From Pseudoruegeria sp. SK021 (GTDB lineage Bacteria > Pseudomonadota > Alphaproteobacteria > Rhodobacterales > Rhodobacteraceae), in contig NZ_MTBG01000016.1 in assembly GCF_002119405.1 (NCBI RefSeq), positions 17,374 through 81,373 of the forward strand: a DNA stretch of 64,000 nucleotides, given 5' to 3'. The notes under the pieces are model-generated. The model was given only the letters and a program-made list of their open reading frames with translations. It ran no database searches and had not been told where the DNA came from. Of this stretch, positions 36,252 through 46,161 are shown in pieces. Made by a program: the position numbers and the translations under genes. Within the stretch, counting starts at the first letter, position 1, and every line of letters begins with the position of its first letter.

Positions 36252-37370
36252 TCAGACCCGCATCGGCATGACCACATAGACTGCGGACAGGTCGGTGCCT
36301 TCGCGCATCAGGGTCGGATCGCCGGCCGTGTTGAACAGGAAGACGGCATTTTCGCGATCCACCTGACTGGCGATTTCCAGCAGGTATTTGGCGTTGAAGC
36401 CAATTTCCAACGGCTCATCGGCATAGGCGACCGAGAGTTCCTCTTCGGCGGCACCGCTGTCAGGGGCGTTGACCGACAGGACCAGACGGTCTTCATCCAA
36501 GGTCAGCTTGACCGCGCGCGAGCGTTCTGAGGACACTGTGGCAACCCGGTCGACGGCGCGGGCGAAATCGGCGGCATCCACTTCCATCTTGCGGGTGTTT
36601 CCCACCGGAATGACCCGGGTGTAGTCGGGAAAGGTGCCGTCGATGACTTTTGAGGTCAGGGTGATCGCCGGGGTGGCGAAGCGGATCTTGGTGTCGGACA
36701 CCGACACTTCGATCTCGGCCTCGTCATCATCAAGCAATTTGCGCAATTCGCCCACGGTTTTGCGGGGCACGATTACGCCGGGCATGGTGTCGGCACCTTG
36801 CGGCAGGGGCGCGTCGATTCGGGCCAGACGGTGACCATCGGTGGCGACGCAGCGCAGGACCGGATCGCCCTCATTTTCCGAGACATGCAGGTAGACGCCG
36901 TTAAGGTAATAGCGGGTCTCTTCGGTCGAAATGGCGAATTTCGACTTGTCGAACAAGCGGCGCAGCATGGGCGCGGGGGCGGTAAAGGTCGCCGAATATT
37001 CCGAATTGGCCATGACCGGGAAATCTTCGCGGGGCAGGGTGGCCAGTTTGAAATGCGCCCGTCCAGCCGCGACGGTCAGAATGCCGGTCTGCGGGTCGGC
37101 GGATAGTTCCACCAGTGCGCCGTCGGGCAATTTCCGGGTGATTTCGTGCAAGGTGACCGCAGCCACGGTGGTGGCACCAGCTTGATGCACCATGGCCGGG
37201 GCGGCATCGACCACTTCGATGTCGAGGTCGGTGGCGCGGAAGCGGACTTTGTCGCCTTCGGCTTCGATCAGGACATTGGCCAAGATCGGAATGGTGTTGC
37301 GGCGCTCGACCACGGATTGTGCCTGAGCTACGGCTTTTAACAGAATTCCACGCTCGATACTCAGTTTCAT
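36252..37370 (-). CDS. dnaN: DNA polymerase III beta subunit (sliding clamp)
   Basis: A 372-residue clamp protein. It starts MKLSIERGILLKAVAQAQSV, followed by ERRNTIPILANVLIEA, the classic N-terminal domain. ETRYYLNGVYLH and ATDGHRLARIDAPLP are the mid-domain marks, and the C-terminus ends AVYVVMPMRV, where bacterial clamps end with M-P-M-R-L or similar. It lies between dnaA and recF, as in many bacteria. Essential replication processivity factor. Confidence 0.97.
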   Translation of the reverse strand: MKLSIERGILLKAVAQAQSVVERRNTIPILANVLIEAEGDKVRFRATDLDIEVVDAAPAMVHQAGATTVAAVTLHEITRKLPDGALVELSADPQTGILTVAAGRAHFKLATLPREDFPVMANSEYSATFTAPAPMLRRLFDKSKFAISTEETRYYLNGVYLHVSENEGDPVLRCVATDGHRLARIDAPLPQGADTMPGVIVPRKTVGELRKLLDDDEAEIEVSVSDTKIRFATPAITLTSKVIDGTFPDYTRVIPVGNTRKMEVDAADFARAVDRVATVSSERSRAVKLTLDEDRLVLSVNAPDSGAAEEELSVAYADEPLEIGFNAKYLLEIASQVDRENAVFLFNTAGDPTLMREGTDLSAVYVVMPMRV

Positions 37371-37483
37371 GCGGCCGTTCCTTCAGTCACAAGGGACTGT
37401 GACGCTACTTGATTCTGTCCGGGGTACAAGCCCTTTCCTGCACCAAAATGCAGGATTTCAGACAGCGGGTTTGAATTGCGAGA

Positions 37484-38920
37484 TCAGGCTTCTAGGCTGC
37501 GGCGCAGAAGCTCCAGATCCTCGGCGACTTGGCTGTCTTTGCCTTTAAGTTCCTCGATCCGCTTCACCCCATGCATGATGGTGGTGTGATCGCGGCCGCC
37601 AAAGCGCCGCCCGATTTCCGGGAGGGAGCGGCTGGTCAGGGTTTTGCACAGATACATGGCAATCTGCCGGGGCCGGGCCACGGTCCGAACCCGCGTTGGC
37701 CCGATCAATTCGCTGAGGCGAATGTTGTAATGCTCGGACACCCGGCGCTGAATTTCTTCGACGGTGACCTTGCGTTCGGACACCCGCAGGATGTCGGACA
37801 GGCAGTCTTGGGTCATTTCCAGCGTGATCTCACGCCCGACCAGCGAGGCCATGGCGAAGAGACGCAACAGCGCACCCTCAAGGACCCGGACGTTGGTCGA
37901 GATGCGATGGGCGAGAAATTCCAGCACCCCATTGGCGATGGCAAGGCTGGGATATTGCTTGGAGTACAGATCGACCTTCTGCTGCAAGATGCCAAGGCGC
38001 AGTTCATAATCGGTGGGGTGCAGATCGACGACAAGGCCGCATTGCAGGCGCGATTTGATCCGGTCTTCCATGTCCTTCATCTCACCCGGGGCGCGGTCGC
38101 CCGAAATGATGATCTGCTTCTGTTGGTCAACCAAAGCATTGAACGTGTGGAAAAATTCGTCCTGAGTGCTGTCTTTCCCGGCGATGAATTGCACGTCATC
38201 CACCATCAGCACATCGACCGAGCGGAACAGCTGTTTGAAGGTCATCATATCGCGATCGCGCAGGGCCTGCACGAAGCGATACATGAACTGCTCGGCGGAC
38301 AAATAGACGATGCGAAGCTCGGGATCGCGCAGGCGCATTTGCCACGCGATCGCATGCATCAGGTGGGTCTTGCCCAGACCGACGCCGCCATACAGAAACA
38401 GCGGATTAAAGGTCACGGGGCCGCCTTCGGCCACCCGGCGGGCGGCGGCGTGGGCCAATTCGTTCGGCGGGCCGACCACGAAGCTGTCAAAGGTAAACCG
38501 CTGATCAAGCGAGCCACCGGGAAGCTGGTTGTCACCGGAGGCCTCGGAGGCGGGTTGAATCATTGCCGATGCGACCCGGTCAGCGGCGGGCTGCGCCGGT
38601 GCCGATATGGCGGATGTGGGGGCGGCGGCCGCAGCCGGTTGATCGGGGGCCGCTGCGGGCGACTCGCGCCGCCGGGGTTCGGTCGAGACTTCAAACTGGA
38701 TGCGGCGCACATCGGCGCCAGCCTTGTGCAGATGGCGCAGAATTTGGTCGCCGTAATTCCGGTTCACCCACGTGCCAATGAAATTTGTCGGAACATTGAA
38801 CATGGCAACGCCATTTTCGCAGGCATCAAATTTCAGGGGGCGGATCCAGGTCTTGTAGTTGTCTTCGCCCATGGATTTCAGAAGCGCGTCCTGAACCTCC
38901 CCCCAAGTGTCGTTTGTCAT
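37484..38920 (-). CDS. dnaA: Chromosomal replication initiator DnaA
   Basis: A 478-residue DnaA. Domain I has FDACENGVAMFNVPTNFIGT; domain II is a long Ala/Pro-rich linker (about residues 85-140). Domain III has Walker A GGVGLGKTHLMHAIAW and Walker B VDVLMVDDVQFIAGK. Domain IV contains the DnaA signature GGRDHTTIMHGVKRI. It initiates replication by opening oriC. GCAGGA precedes the ATG. The gene heads the dnaA-dnaN-recF block and its upstream region is unusually long. Confidence 0.98.
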   Translation of the reverse strand: MTNDTWGEVQDALLKSMGEDNYKTWIRPLKFDACENGVAMFNVPTNFIGTWVNRNYGDQILRHLHKAGADVRRIQFEVSTEPRRRESPAAAPDQPAAAAAPTSAISAPAQPAADRVASAMIQPASEASGDNQLPGGSLDQRFTFDSFVVGPPNELAHAAARRVAEGGPVTFNPLFLYGGVGLGKTHLMHAIAWQMRLRDPELRIVYLSAEQFMYRFVQALRDRDMMTFKQLFRSVDVLMVDDVQFIAGKDSTQDEFFHTFNALVDQQKQIIISGDRAPGEMKDMEDRIKSRLQCGLVVDLHPTDYELRLGILQQKVDLYSKQYPSLAIANGVLEFLAHRISTNVRVLEGALLRLFAMASLVGREITLEMTQDCLSDILRVSERKVTVEEIQRRVSEHYNIRLSELIGPTRVRTVARPRQIAMYLCKTLTSRSLPEIGRRFGGRDHTTIMHGVKRIEELKGKDSQVAEDLELLRRSLEA

Positions 38921-39571
38921 TCCTGCTCATCCAAATTTCCGGCCCAAAAAGATCGCCGGCTTGCCCCTGTGTGCCTCGGTCCACGACCATCTTCGGGGGG
39001 ACCTCCTTGCGGCACGCCTTGTTTGTGCGCAAGAGCCGGGTGCCCCTACGTCCAAACAGACTTAACGCGTGCTGTCGCCAAACGTGGCGCGGCAGAGGTA
39101 TCCCTCAGAACCGCAGCCCCGCTGACAGCGGAGAATTGGACATGCTCTGTCGGATCAGGACAGCCTGACCAGACAGATTTCGGACACACGAATTGCCCCT
39201 CGTGTTTCCGATACGTACACAGTGCTTCCTGCGCAGATGTCGTGATTGCTCGGGCTGGTTGGGTGCAACCGGCCAGAGTCTGCAAGAAGCGCGTATCTCA
39301 TGTCCCCCAAAGACGATGTGAATCGCTTGCTGACATTAGCAATCCGGCTTCAATCTGCGCAACAGATCAATCGTATTGACACTGTGAATCAAATCGACCG
39401 AATCCGAGAGTGGTTGTTTTTATCATCTGAAATCAAAGATTTACTCGATTTAAGATAAATAAATCTGCCCAATTTCAGTCTGGGTGCAGCCGTGGCCGTC
39501 ACGACACAGAAAAAGTCGAAGCACGGTTTCCCGGCTTCGTCTTTTCCGCATTAATTGTAATCGGCTTAAAG
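38921..39571. other. 650-bp non-coding region upstream of dnaA
   Basis: No convincing gene is seen. The part next to dnaA is GC-rich; from about 39355 to 39470 it turns AT-rich. No TTATCCACA-type DnaA box was found; TGTGAATCA (39383-39391) and TGTGAATCG (39317-39325) are only partial matches. TCGGACACACGA (39180-39191) pairs with TCGTGTTTCCGA (39200-39211) apart from one mismatch. The region must hold the dnaA promoter and may hold an origin, but neither is proven. Confidence 0.45.
39510..39539 (-). terminator. Intrinsic terminator of rpsT
   Basis: On the minus strand CGAAGCCGG and CCGTGCTTCG pair (one bulged base) around a GAAA loop, followed by ACTTTTTCTG. It is 33 bp downstream of the rpsT stop and has a convincing T-run. 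Confidence 0.8.
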
Positions 39572-39835
39572 TTAGCCGATTGCCTTCACGCGCGCCGAAA
39601 GACGCGACATTTTCCGTGCAACCGTGTTCTTGTGGAACACGCCCTTCGTGACGCCACGCATCAGTTCAGGTTGTGCAGCGCGCAGCGCCGTCGTTGCAGC
39701 CGTGCTATCGCCCGACGAGATCGCTTCCTCAACCTTCCGGAGGAAGGTGCGGATGCGCGACCGGCGCGCCTTGTTGACGGCAGTGCGCCGCTCGGTCTGG
39801 CGGGCGCGCTTTTTCGATTGAGGCGAATTTGCCAT
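39572..39835 (-). CDS. rpsT: 30S ribosomal protein S20
   Basis: An 87-residue basic protein starting [20 protein letters not shown] and ending [13 protein letters not shown], a full-length S20. The family mark [14 protein letters not shown] is present. It binds 16S rRNA in the small subunit. Single-gene transcription unit between an enoyl-CoA hydratase gene and dnaA, with a good terminator downstream. Commonly found near dnaA in alphaproteobacteria. Confidence 0.98.
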   Translation of the reverse strand: MANSPQSKKRARQTERRTAVNKARRSRIRTFLRKVEEAISSGDSTAATTALRAAQPELMRGVTKGVFHKNTVARKMSRLSARVKAIG

Positions 39836-39929
39836 ATGTCAGCTTCCCACTTTTTGGGTGAATTCCGTTGAACGGCGTCTTTACGTCTGAGTCGCCGCCG
39901 AGTCAACTGTTGGAGAGGATTTTTACGTT

Positions 39930-40706
39930 TTACTTGTCGCGAAACTGCGGATCGCGCTTTTCAAGGAAGGCGGCCATGCCCTCGGCTTTGTCGGCGCTGT
40001 TGAACAGGGCATGGAACAGGCGGCGTTCAAACAGCAGCCCTTCCTGTAGGGAGGTTTCGAAGCTGCGATTGACTGCTTCTTTGACCGCCATCGAGGTCAG
40101 GCGGGACTTTTCCGAGATTTTCAACGCCGCCGCACGGGCTTCGTCCATCAATTTCTTCGCCGGGACAAGGCGGCTGACCAGCCCGGAGCGCTCGGCTTCT
40201 TCGGCGGTCATGAACCGCCCCGTCAGGTGCATGTCCATGGCCTTGGACTTGCCGACCGCATGGGTCAGGCGCTGAGTGCCGCCCATGGCCGCGACGACGC
40301 CGAGGTTGATTTCGGGCTGACCGAATTTGGCGGTGTCAGCGGCGATGATGAAGTCGCACATCATTGCCAATTCGCAACCGCCGCCAAGGGCATAGCCCGA
40401 GACCGCCGCGATGATAGGCTTGCGGCACAGTTGGAACTGATGGCTGATGGCACCGAACAGGTCGGCGGCGTAGACATCCACGAAGGTTTTCTCGGCCAGT
40501 TCGGCAATATCGGCACCGGCGGCAAAGGCCTTGTCGGACCCGGTAATGATGGTGCACCGGACTTTGTCATTGCTCTCGATCGAGCGCAGTGCGTCAATGA
40601 GTTCACGAAGGAGCTGGCTGCTGAGCGCATTGAGCGCCTCGGGCCGGTCCAACTTGATGACCGCAATGTGGTCATCGATTTCGAGGGTCAGAGTCTCATA
40701 GGCCAT
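39930..40706 (-). CDS. Enoyl-CoA hydratase/isomerase
   Basis: A 258-residue crotonase. [20 protein letters not shown] and [20 protein letters not shown] give the CoA-binding and oxyanion-hole elements; [20 protein letters not shown] and [20 protein letters not shown] carry the two catalytic glutamates of true hydratases. It hydrates 2-enoyl-CoA in beta-oxidation. The ATG at 40706 gives [10 protein letters not shown]; nine further upstream codons are possible but not typical. Often found beside rpsT and mutM in Rhodobacterales. Confidence 0.94.
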   Translation of the reverse strand: MAYETLTLEIDDHIAVIKLDRPEALNALSSQLLRELIDALRSIESNDKVRCTIITGSDKAFAAGADIAELAEKTFVDVYAADLFGAISHQFQLCRKPIIAAVSGYALGGGCELAMMCDFIIAADTAKFGQPEINLGVVAAMGGTQRLTHAVGKSKAMDMHLTGRFMTAEEAERSGLVSRLVPAKKLMDEARAAALKISEKSRLTSMAVKEAVNRSFETSLQEGLLFERRLFHALFNSADKAEGMAAFLEKRDPQFRDK

Positions 40707-40739
40707 GGCTACCTGGCATACTTGTTTCAACAAACCCCA

Positions 40740-40779
40740 GCCATATCAGTCTTGGACCGGTGTTCAAGCCTGATATGGC
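40740..40779. repeat. Long inverted repeat between mutM and the enoyl-CoA hydratase gene
   Basis: GCCATATCAG (40740-40749) and CTGATATGGC (40770-40779) are perfect inverse complements. Inside, CTTG (40751-40754) and CAAG (40765-40768) extend the stem after one mismatch, leaving a 10-base loop. No T-run follows on the minus strand, so it could be a processing or attenuation element as well as a terminator of mutM. Confidence 0.6.
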
Positions 40780-40790
40780 CGAGGCCCGGC

Positions 40791-41654
40791 CTATCTTTGG
40801 CAGGTCGGGCAATAGAACGAGGACCGGCCAGATTGCACGATTCTGGTGATGGTTCCGGGGCAGTCAGGGGTGCGGCAAGGCTGTCCGGCGCGACCGTACA
40901 CATCGAAGCTGTGTTGGAAATAGCCCAGTTCGCCATCGGCCTGCCGGTAGTCGCGCAAGGATGATCCGCCCGCGGCGATAGCGTCGGTCAGAACAGACCG
41001 GATTACTGGAACCAGACCGGCGACCTGACCGTCCGAGAGTGTGCCAGCCAAGCGCAGGGGTGAGATCCCCGCCCGATAAAGCGCCTCACAGACATAGATA
41101 TTTCCCAAACCGGCGATCAGGCGCTGATCCAGAAGGGCGGATTTGATCGGTGTCTTGCGCCCTGTCAGGGCGGCGGCGAGGTAGGTTTCGTGAAAGTCAT
41201 TACCCAAGGGCTCGGGGCCAAGCCCGACCAGCATTTTGTGGTGATCGACACTGGCTGTCGGGGCGAGATCCATCGCGCCGAACCGTCGGGCGTCATTAAA
41301 GCTGATGCGGGCACCCCCGGCCATGTCGAGGATGACGTGATCGTGCTTGGCGGGGGCGGGATGCGCGAACGCCCCCCCAGCAGAAGACGTTGCGTCACTG
41401 CCGGGAGTGATCAGCATGCGGCCGGACATGCCAAGGTGGATCAACAGGGTTTCGCCGGAGCTGAGATCGGCGAGAATGTATTTTGACCGCCGCCGCAACG
41501 CCAGAACGGTTTGCCCGGTGAGCCGTTCGGACATGCGTTCGGGCAGTGGCCAGCGCAAATCCGGGCGGCGGATATCGGCGGCAGTAATCACCCGGCCGTC
41601 CATGACGGGCAACAGGCCGCGTCGGACGGTTTCAACTTCGGGCAGTTCAGGCAT
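40791..41654 (-). CDS. mutM: Formamidopyrimidine-DNA glycosylase (Fpg/MutM)
   Basis: A 287-residue DNA repair enzyme. It starts [14 protein letters not shown], so the catalytic Pro2 and Glu3 are present. The helix-two-turn-helix region is [20 protein letters not shown], and the C-terminal zinc finger has four cysteines in [12 protein letters not shown] and FYCPTCQR. It removes 8-oxoguanine and nicks the strand. Upstream in-frame codons to 41756 are ignored because Pro must be residue 2. Divergent from ubiE. Confidence 0.97.
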   Translation of the reverse strand: MPELPEVETVRRGLLPVMDGRVITAADIRRPDLRWPLPERMSERLTGQTVLALRRRSKYILADLSSGETLLIHLGMSGRMLITPGSDATSSAGGAFAHPAPAKHDHVILDMAGGARISFNDARRFGAMDLAPTASVDHHKMLVGLGPEPLGNDFHETYLAAALTGRKTPIKSALLDQRLIAGLGNIYVCEALYRAGISPLRLAGTLSDGQVAGLVPVIRSVLTDAIAAGGSSLRDYRQADGELGYFQHSFDVYGRAGQPCRTPDCPGTITRIVQSGRSSFYCPTCQR

Positions 41655-41754
41655 GCGGCCAATCCCCTCTGTAGATTGCTGTTTGTCTGCGACCGCGTTG
41701 TCATAGGATGCGGGCGCTCTATAAGAAGGGGCAGAACAAGGAACGGCAAGACCC

Positions 41755-42519
41755 ATGAGCGAGCCAATGAACGAATCGGGTAAGACGGTGACGCATTTCG
41801 GCTTTCAGGACGTCCCTGAATCCGAGAAAGCAGGCATGGTCCACGGGGTCTTTACCCGGGTGGCCTCGCGCTATGACATCATGAATGACGTGATGTCGGT
41901 TGGCGTGCATCGGTTGTGGAAAGACGCGATGATGGACTGGCTGGCGCCACGTCCGGGCACCCGTCTTCTGGATGTGGCGGGTGGCACCGGTGATGTCGCC
42001 TTCCGATATCTGAAGCGGGCACCGGGCGCATCCGCCATGGTGTTGGACCTGACTGCCTCCATGCTGGACGAAGGCCGCTTGCGGGCCGATGCCGAGGCCC
42101 TGTCGGCGCGGCTGGACTGGGTGGTCGGCGATGCCATGGCGCTGCCGTTCCCGGCCAACAGCTTTGACACTTATACGATTTCCTTTGGGATTCGGAACGT
42201 CACCCGGATCAATGAAGCCCTGAGCGAAGCCTACCGCGTGCTGCGACCCGGCGGGCGTTTGATGGTGTTGGAGTTCAGCCAACTGCCCAACGAGGCATTG
42301 CAATGGGCCTATGACCGCTATTCCTTTAACGTGATTCCGGCCATGGGCCAGCTGATCGCGCAGGACCGGGACAGCTATCAGTATCTGGTGGAATCGATTC
42401 GCCGCTTTCCAGACCAAGAGACCTTTGCTCGCATGATCCGTGAGGCCGGGTTCGGTCAGGTCAGTTATCGCAATCTGTCGCTGGGCATTGCGGCATTGCA
42501 TTCCGGGTGGAAAATCTAG
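41755..42519 (+). CDS. ubiE: Demethylmenaquinone/ubiquinone biosynthesis methyltransferase
   Basis: A 254-residue class I methyltransferase. [20 protein letters not shown] is the UbiE signature 1, [16 protein letters not shown] is the SAM-binding motif I, and [20 protein letters not shown] is signature 2. It methylates C2 of the benzoquinol ring in ubiquinone synthesis. Its stop is immediately followed by the GTG of ubiB, so the two are co-translated. Confidence 0.97.
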   Translation: MSEPMNESGKTVTHFGFQDVPESEKAGMVHGVFTRVASRYDIMNDVMSVGVHRLWKDAMMDWLAPRPGTRLLDVAGGTGDVAFRYLKRAPGASAMVLDLTASMLDEGRLRADAEALSARLDWVVGDAMALPFPANSFDTYTISFGIRNVTRINEALSEAYRVLRPGGRLMVLEFSQLPNEALQWAYDRYSFNVIPAMGQLIAQDRDSYQYLVESIRRFPDQETFARMIREAGFGQVSYRNLSLGIAALHSGWKI

Positions 42520-44049
42520 GTGCGGGGACCTCACAATATCTGGCGGCTGATCCGCACGGGCGCCACCTTTGAGCGGACCGGAGCGATGGGCGTCGTGCTG
42601 GAAGCGATGAACGCGCCCGCCAGCCTGCGGGTTCTGGCGCGGGTTCTGGGGTGGCCGTTCAAGCCGCTTGGCCTGAAAGGCGATCCGTCGGTGCCGCCGG
42701 TGACGCGCGCCCTGACGGCGCTGGGGCCGGCCTATATCAAATTCGGCCAGATTCTGTCGACGCGCCCTGATGTGGTGGGCGAAGAACTGGCCGCGCAGTT
42801 GAGCGTCTTGCAGGACAAGCTGCCGCCCTTTCCCATCGACGTGGCCAAGGCGGAAGTGGCGCGCGAGTTGGGCATCGACGTGGATGCGGTGTTTTCCGAG
42901 TTCAGCCCACCAGTCGCGGCGGCCTCGATCGCGCAGGTCCACAAGGCGCGACTGTCTGAGACCGGGACACTGGTGGCGGTCAAAGTGCTGCGCCCGCGGA
43001 TTGAAAAAGCATTTCGAATGGACATCGACGCGTTTTATCTGGCGGCGTCTTTGGTTGAACTGCTGTCGCCATCGTCGCGGCGCCTGCGCCCGCTAGAGGT
43101 GATCCGGCATTTCGAAGGCGTCGTTCTGGGCGAACTCGACCTCCGGCTGGAAGCCGCCGCCGCAGGCGAATTCGCGGCCTCGACCGAGAAAGATGCAGGG
43201 TTTCAGGTTCCAAAGGTCGAATGGCATCTCTCGGCGCGGCGGGTCATGACCTTGGGTTGGGCTGAAGGCATTGCGGCCAGTGACTTGCAGGGGCTGGATG
43301 CGGCCGGAATCGACCGCCCCGATCTGGCGCGCCGGGTGCTGCAACTGTTTCTTAGCCATGCCTTGCGCGACGGGTATTTCCACGCCGATATGCATCAGGG
43401 CAATTTGAAGATCGCCGCCAATGGCGACCTGATCGCGCTGGATTTCGGGATCATGGGACGGATCGACGAATACACCCGCCGGGTCTATGCCGAGATCCTG
43501 TTCGGCTTCATCCGCAAGGATTACCGGCGGGTGGCCGAGGTTCACTTTGAGGCCGGATATGTGCCTTCGGACCGGGATATCGATGAATTCGCCCGGGCGC
43601 TGCGTGCGGTGGGAGAGCCGATTTTCGGGATGGATGCGACCCGAATATCCATGGCGCGGCTGTTGAATTATCTCTTTGAAGTGACCGAGAAATTCGGAAT
43701 GGAAACCCGGACCGAACTGATCTTGCTGCAACGGACGATGGTTGTGGTCGAAGGGGTGGCGCGGTCGCTCGATCCGCGGATCAATATCTGGGAAGTGGCT
43801 CAGCCGGTGGTTGAGGGCTATATCCGCAAGAATATCGGGCCGCAGGCGCTGGCGCGGGACATGGTCAAAACGCTGCAGGTTCTGGCGCGGTTTGGGCCGC
43901 GTCTGCCGCGGTTGACCGAAGCGGCCTTGTTACGTCAAGTGGCGCCTTTGCCTGAACCTGCCCAGCCGTCGCGTTGGCGGCCTCTGGGCTGGGCTTTGCT
44001 GGGGGCGGGTGTATCGGCGGCAGGCGCGATGGTGCTGCACCTGCTCTGA
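42520..44049 (+). CDS. ubiB: Ubiquinone biosynthesis protein kinase UbiB
   Basis: A 509-residue ABC1/ADCK-family atypical kinase. LGPAYIKFGQILSTRPDVVG is the KxGQ motif region, AAASIAQVHKARL is the Ala-rich nucleotide loop, and YFHADMHQGNLKIAANGDLI with LDFGIMGRID hold the catalytic and metal-binding residues. The C-terminus has a hydrophobic anchor (GWALLGAGVSAAGAMVLHLL). It supports ubiquinone synthesis at the membrane. The GTG start directly abuts the ubiE stop codon (TAGGTG). Confidence 0.96.
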   Translation: MRGPHNIWRLIRTGATFERTGAMGVVLEAMNAPASLRVLARVLGWPFKPLGLKGDPSVPPVTRALTALGPAYIKFGQILSTRPDVVGEELAAQLSVLQDKLPPFPIDVAKAEVARELGIDVDAVFSEFSPPVAAASIAQVHKARLSETGTLVAVKVLRPRIEKAFRMDIDAFYLAASLVELLSPSSRRLRPLEVIRHFEGVVLGELDLRLEAAAAGEFAASTEKDAGFQVPKVEWHLSARRVMTLGWAEGIAASDLQGLDAAGIDRPDLARRVLQLFLSHALRDGYFHADMHQGNLKIAANGDLIALDFGIMGRIDEYTRRVYAEILFGFIRKDYRRVAEVHFEAGYVPSDRDIDEFARALRAVGEPIFGMDATRISMARLLNYLFEVTEKFGMETRTELILLQRTMVVVEGVARSLDPRINIWEVAQPVVEGYIRKNIGPQALARDMVKTLQVLARFGPRLPRLTEAALLRQVAPLPEPAQPSRWRPLGWALLGAGVSAAGAMVLHLL

Positions 44050-44065
44050 GGCGGGCCGCATCTCA

Positions 44066-44719
44066 TCACGGGGTGCGCAGGGCGGTGATGGTCGTGGAAC
44101 CAACGACGCGGCCATCGTCCAACACCACATCTGCGCCCTCTGTTCCGGCGCGCACTTCGGTGACGCGGGCATAAGTCTCGATCCCGGAGGTGGTGGTTCC
44201 GCCCTTGGAATCGGTGTGCAGTGCCTCGATTTTGTACGCTCCGGTCAAAACGCCCGTGCCTACCCATGTGTATGGCGAGGTCTGGCCGGTGACATCGATG
44301 CGTTGAAGTTCCTGCCCAATCGGGCTGGACAAGACCAGTTCGGACTTGCGGGCCGCGGGTGGCACGGTGAAGTGCAGATCAATTGGCGTGGCATTGAAGG
44401 TGATATCCGGGCTGGCAACCCGAGCTTCCATCCCGACCCAAGGGGCAAGATCGGCCAGCCCGCTCAAGCCGCCGCCACCGGCCAGATCGCTGAGCAACTG
44501 ATTGGTGAGGACCTGTTGTTCGACGCCAGAGAAGGTGGCGAGTTGCACCGCGTAATCCGACGAGTCGACCGGGTTTAGCGGATCCTGATTCTCCAGTTGC
44601 GTGGTCAGCATTTTGAGGAAGGTTTCGAAATCGGCCGAAATGGCGCTGGTGCCGGCGCCAACCTGCGCAGAGGACGACACGGTTGAGCCGTAGCTGGTAT
44701 TGGTTTGCTGGATATCCAT
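44066..44719 (-). CDS. flgD: Flagellar hook assembly scaffold FlgD
   Basis: A 217-residue FlgD. DFETFLKMLTTQLENQDPLN is the characteristic N-terminal signature, followed by SDYAVQLATFSGVEQQVLTN, and the C-terminal part is the FLG/Tudor-like domain. FlgD caps the growing hook and is exported by the flagellar system. AAGGAC precedes the ATG. It follows fliK on the minus strand, 12 bp downstream. Confidence 0.96.
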   Translation of the reverse strand: MDIQQTNTSYGSTVSSSAQVGAGTSAISADFETFLKMLTTQLENQDPLNPVDSSDYAVQLATFSGVEQQVLTNQLLSDLAGGGGLSGLADLAPWVGMEARVASPDITFNATPIDLHFTVPPAARKSELVLSSPIGQELQRIDVTGQTSPYTWVGTGVLTGAYKIEALHTDSKGGTTTSGIETYARVTEVRAGTEGADVVLDDGRVVGSTTITALRTP

Positions 44720-44731
44720 AGGTCTGTCCTT

Positions 44732-46048
44732 TCAAAGCCGCAGATCAAGACCGCCGTACGCGTTGAGGGGGCTGGTAGAGGGGACGAGCGCCGCGCGATG
44801 CGGATCAGTTTGCGGTTGCGCCCCGTCCCGTCCGCCGTCGGTTTGAGCGTCGGTCGTGCCGGGTTGAGGTGATCCGTCCGAGCCGGTCTTGCCGAATGAG
44901 AACGACACATCGGCATATCCTTGGTCGCGGAATTCGGCCTGCAACTCTGCGATATGGCGGCGCATCAACCCTTCCGTGTCGGCGCGTTCTGATTGGATGG
45001 TGAGGTGCATCCGGCCCTCACTGCCCTGAAGAATCATTCGGACCCGGCCCAGTTCTTCTGGCGAGAGGGAAATTTCGATCGCGCCATCGCGCCGTTGGCG
45101 CAGCCCGTCAATCAGTTGCTGTCCGACCTGCCGGGCAATCTCTGGGCGGCTGGCGTCTGCCCGCTGCGACTCGGGTCGGAGGGGATCGAGACTTCGCGCC
45201 TCGGATTTGATCGGATCGCTGAGCGCCGGATTGTCGGCGCCGGGATCGGGCTGGTCCGTATCGATCATGATTTCTGCCAGACCAGACCCTGAGCCCTGCA
45301 TTCCGCCGGTTCCGGATGCGGCTGTCGGGGCAGGGGTGGGCGCTGCCGCCGTTGCCGTCAGGGTTTGCGTGCCTTGGCCCGAATTTCCCTGCGATTCTAC
45401 CGCAGATGGCGGTGTTTCTGCACTGCGTCTGCCCGTCGTACTGTGGGCTGCAAGCGCAACGGAGGCGGCGGTATGTGCTGGCGAAGCTGACGCCAGCGGT
45501 GTGGACGTGCCAGAAGTTGCCGCAATCTGCGCGCCCGATTGCGGGAGTTCGCCCCGCCCCGCGGCTTGGTCCGCGTCGCCGGGCGGCTGCATGGCGACGA
45601 TTCCGGCTCGGGCCGGATCGCCGCTCGCGCTGGGCACGGTAGCCGCGCCGTCTCGGTGCAGAGGGCGGGGACCTGAGGTAAGGTCCACGGCCGCCGGTGT
45701 CGGTTCTTGCCCTGACAATGGTGCGGAGGCGGCAGACCCCGTGAGGCTGTGGGGCGCATAGCTTTGATCCGGCAATACCGGGAACGGCAAGGCGACAAGG
45801 GTCATTGCGTAATCCGGGGTGTCTTGTGCCTGAGCGGAAACGGGCACAGCTGTCTCTTCTGGGCGGGCGGACCCGGATTGCGCCGGGGTATCGGTCCCGT
45901 CGTTCGACAACCCGAAGCTGGCGGTTTTGGCACGGTTGCCGTCTGCCTCGGGGCCTATGACGGCAGAGTTCGTGCTCGGGTTCGGCAATGGTTTTGATGC
46001 CGGATCCTGTGGCGGAGTTGAAAAAGCGGGGCGCAGGCTGTGCAGCAT
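44732..46048 (-). CDS. fliK: Flagellar hook-length control protein FliK
   Basis: A protein of about 438 residues. The N-terminal two-thirds is low-complexity, rich in Ala, Pro, Thr, Gln and Ser. The C-terminal FliK domain has AIEISLSPEELGRVRMILQG and MHLTIQSERADTEGLMRRHI, which are clear family marks. It measures hook length and triggers the export switch with FlhB. The ATG at 46048 has GAGG at good spacing; an ATG six codons upstream (46066) is the alternative. Confidence 0.9.
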   Translation of the reverse strand: MLHSLRPAFSTPPQDPASKPLPNPSTNSAVIGPEADGNRAKTASFGLSNDGTDTPAQSGSARPEETAVPVSAQAQDTPDYAMTLVALPFPVLPDQSYAPHSLTGSAASAPLSGQEPTPAAVDLTSGPRPLHRDGAATVPSASGDPARAGIVAMQPPGDADQAAGRGELPQSGAQIAATSGTSTPLASASPAHTAASVALAAHSTTGRRSAETPPSAVESQGNSGQGTQTLTATAAAPTPAPTAASGTGGMQGSGSGLAEIMIDTDQPDPGADNPALSDPIKSEARSLDPLRPESQRADASRPEIARQVGQQLIDGLRQRRDGAIEISLSPEELGRVRMILQGSEGRMHLTIQSERADTEGLMRRHIAELQAEFRDQGYADVSFSFGKTGSDGSPQPGTTDAQTDGGRDGAQPQTDPHRAALVPSTSPLNAYGGLDLRL

Positions 46049-46161
46049 TGGATCCTCGGCGTTCATCCGGACTGCGGGTAACTTGCATGAACAGGGTTAC
46101 CAGTTCTTTACTGCCGTCATGGCATCTCCGGTGAAGTCCTTCCAATCGGAGATATGACGTC

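Noticed and set aside
35234..36271. A 345-codon open frame on the plus strand
   Set aside because: It is antisense to recF and made mostly of Gly, Ala and Arg.
37529..39379. A 616-codon open frame on the plus strand opposite dnaA
   Set aside because: It is antisense to dnaA, has low-complexity Gly/His/Gln-rich composition and no family pattern; long antisense frames are common in GC-rich genomes.
39300..39458. A 52-codon frame upstream of rpsT and dnaA with an ATG at 39300
   Set aside because: No good ribosome-binding site, no recognisable family, and it lies in the AT-rich part of a control region; coding cannot be supported.
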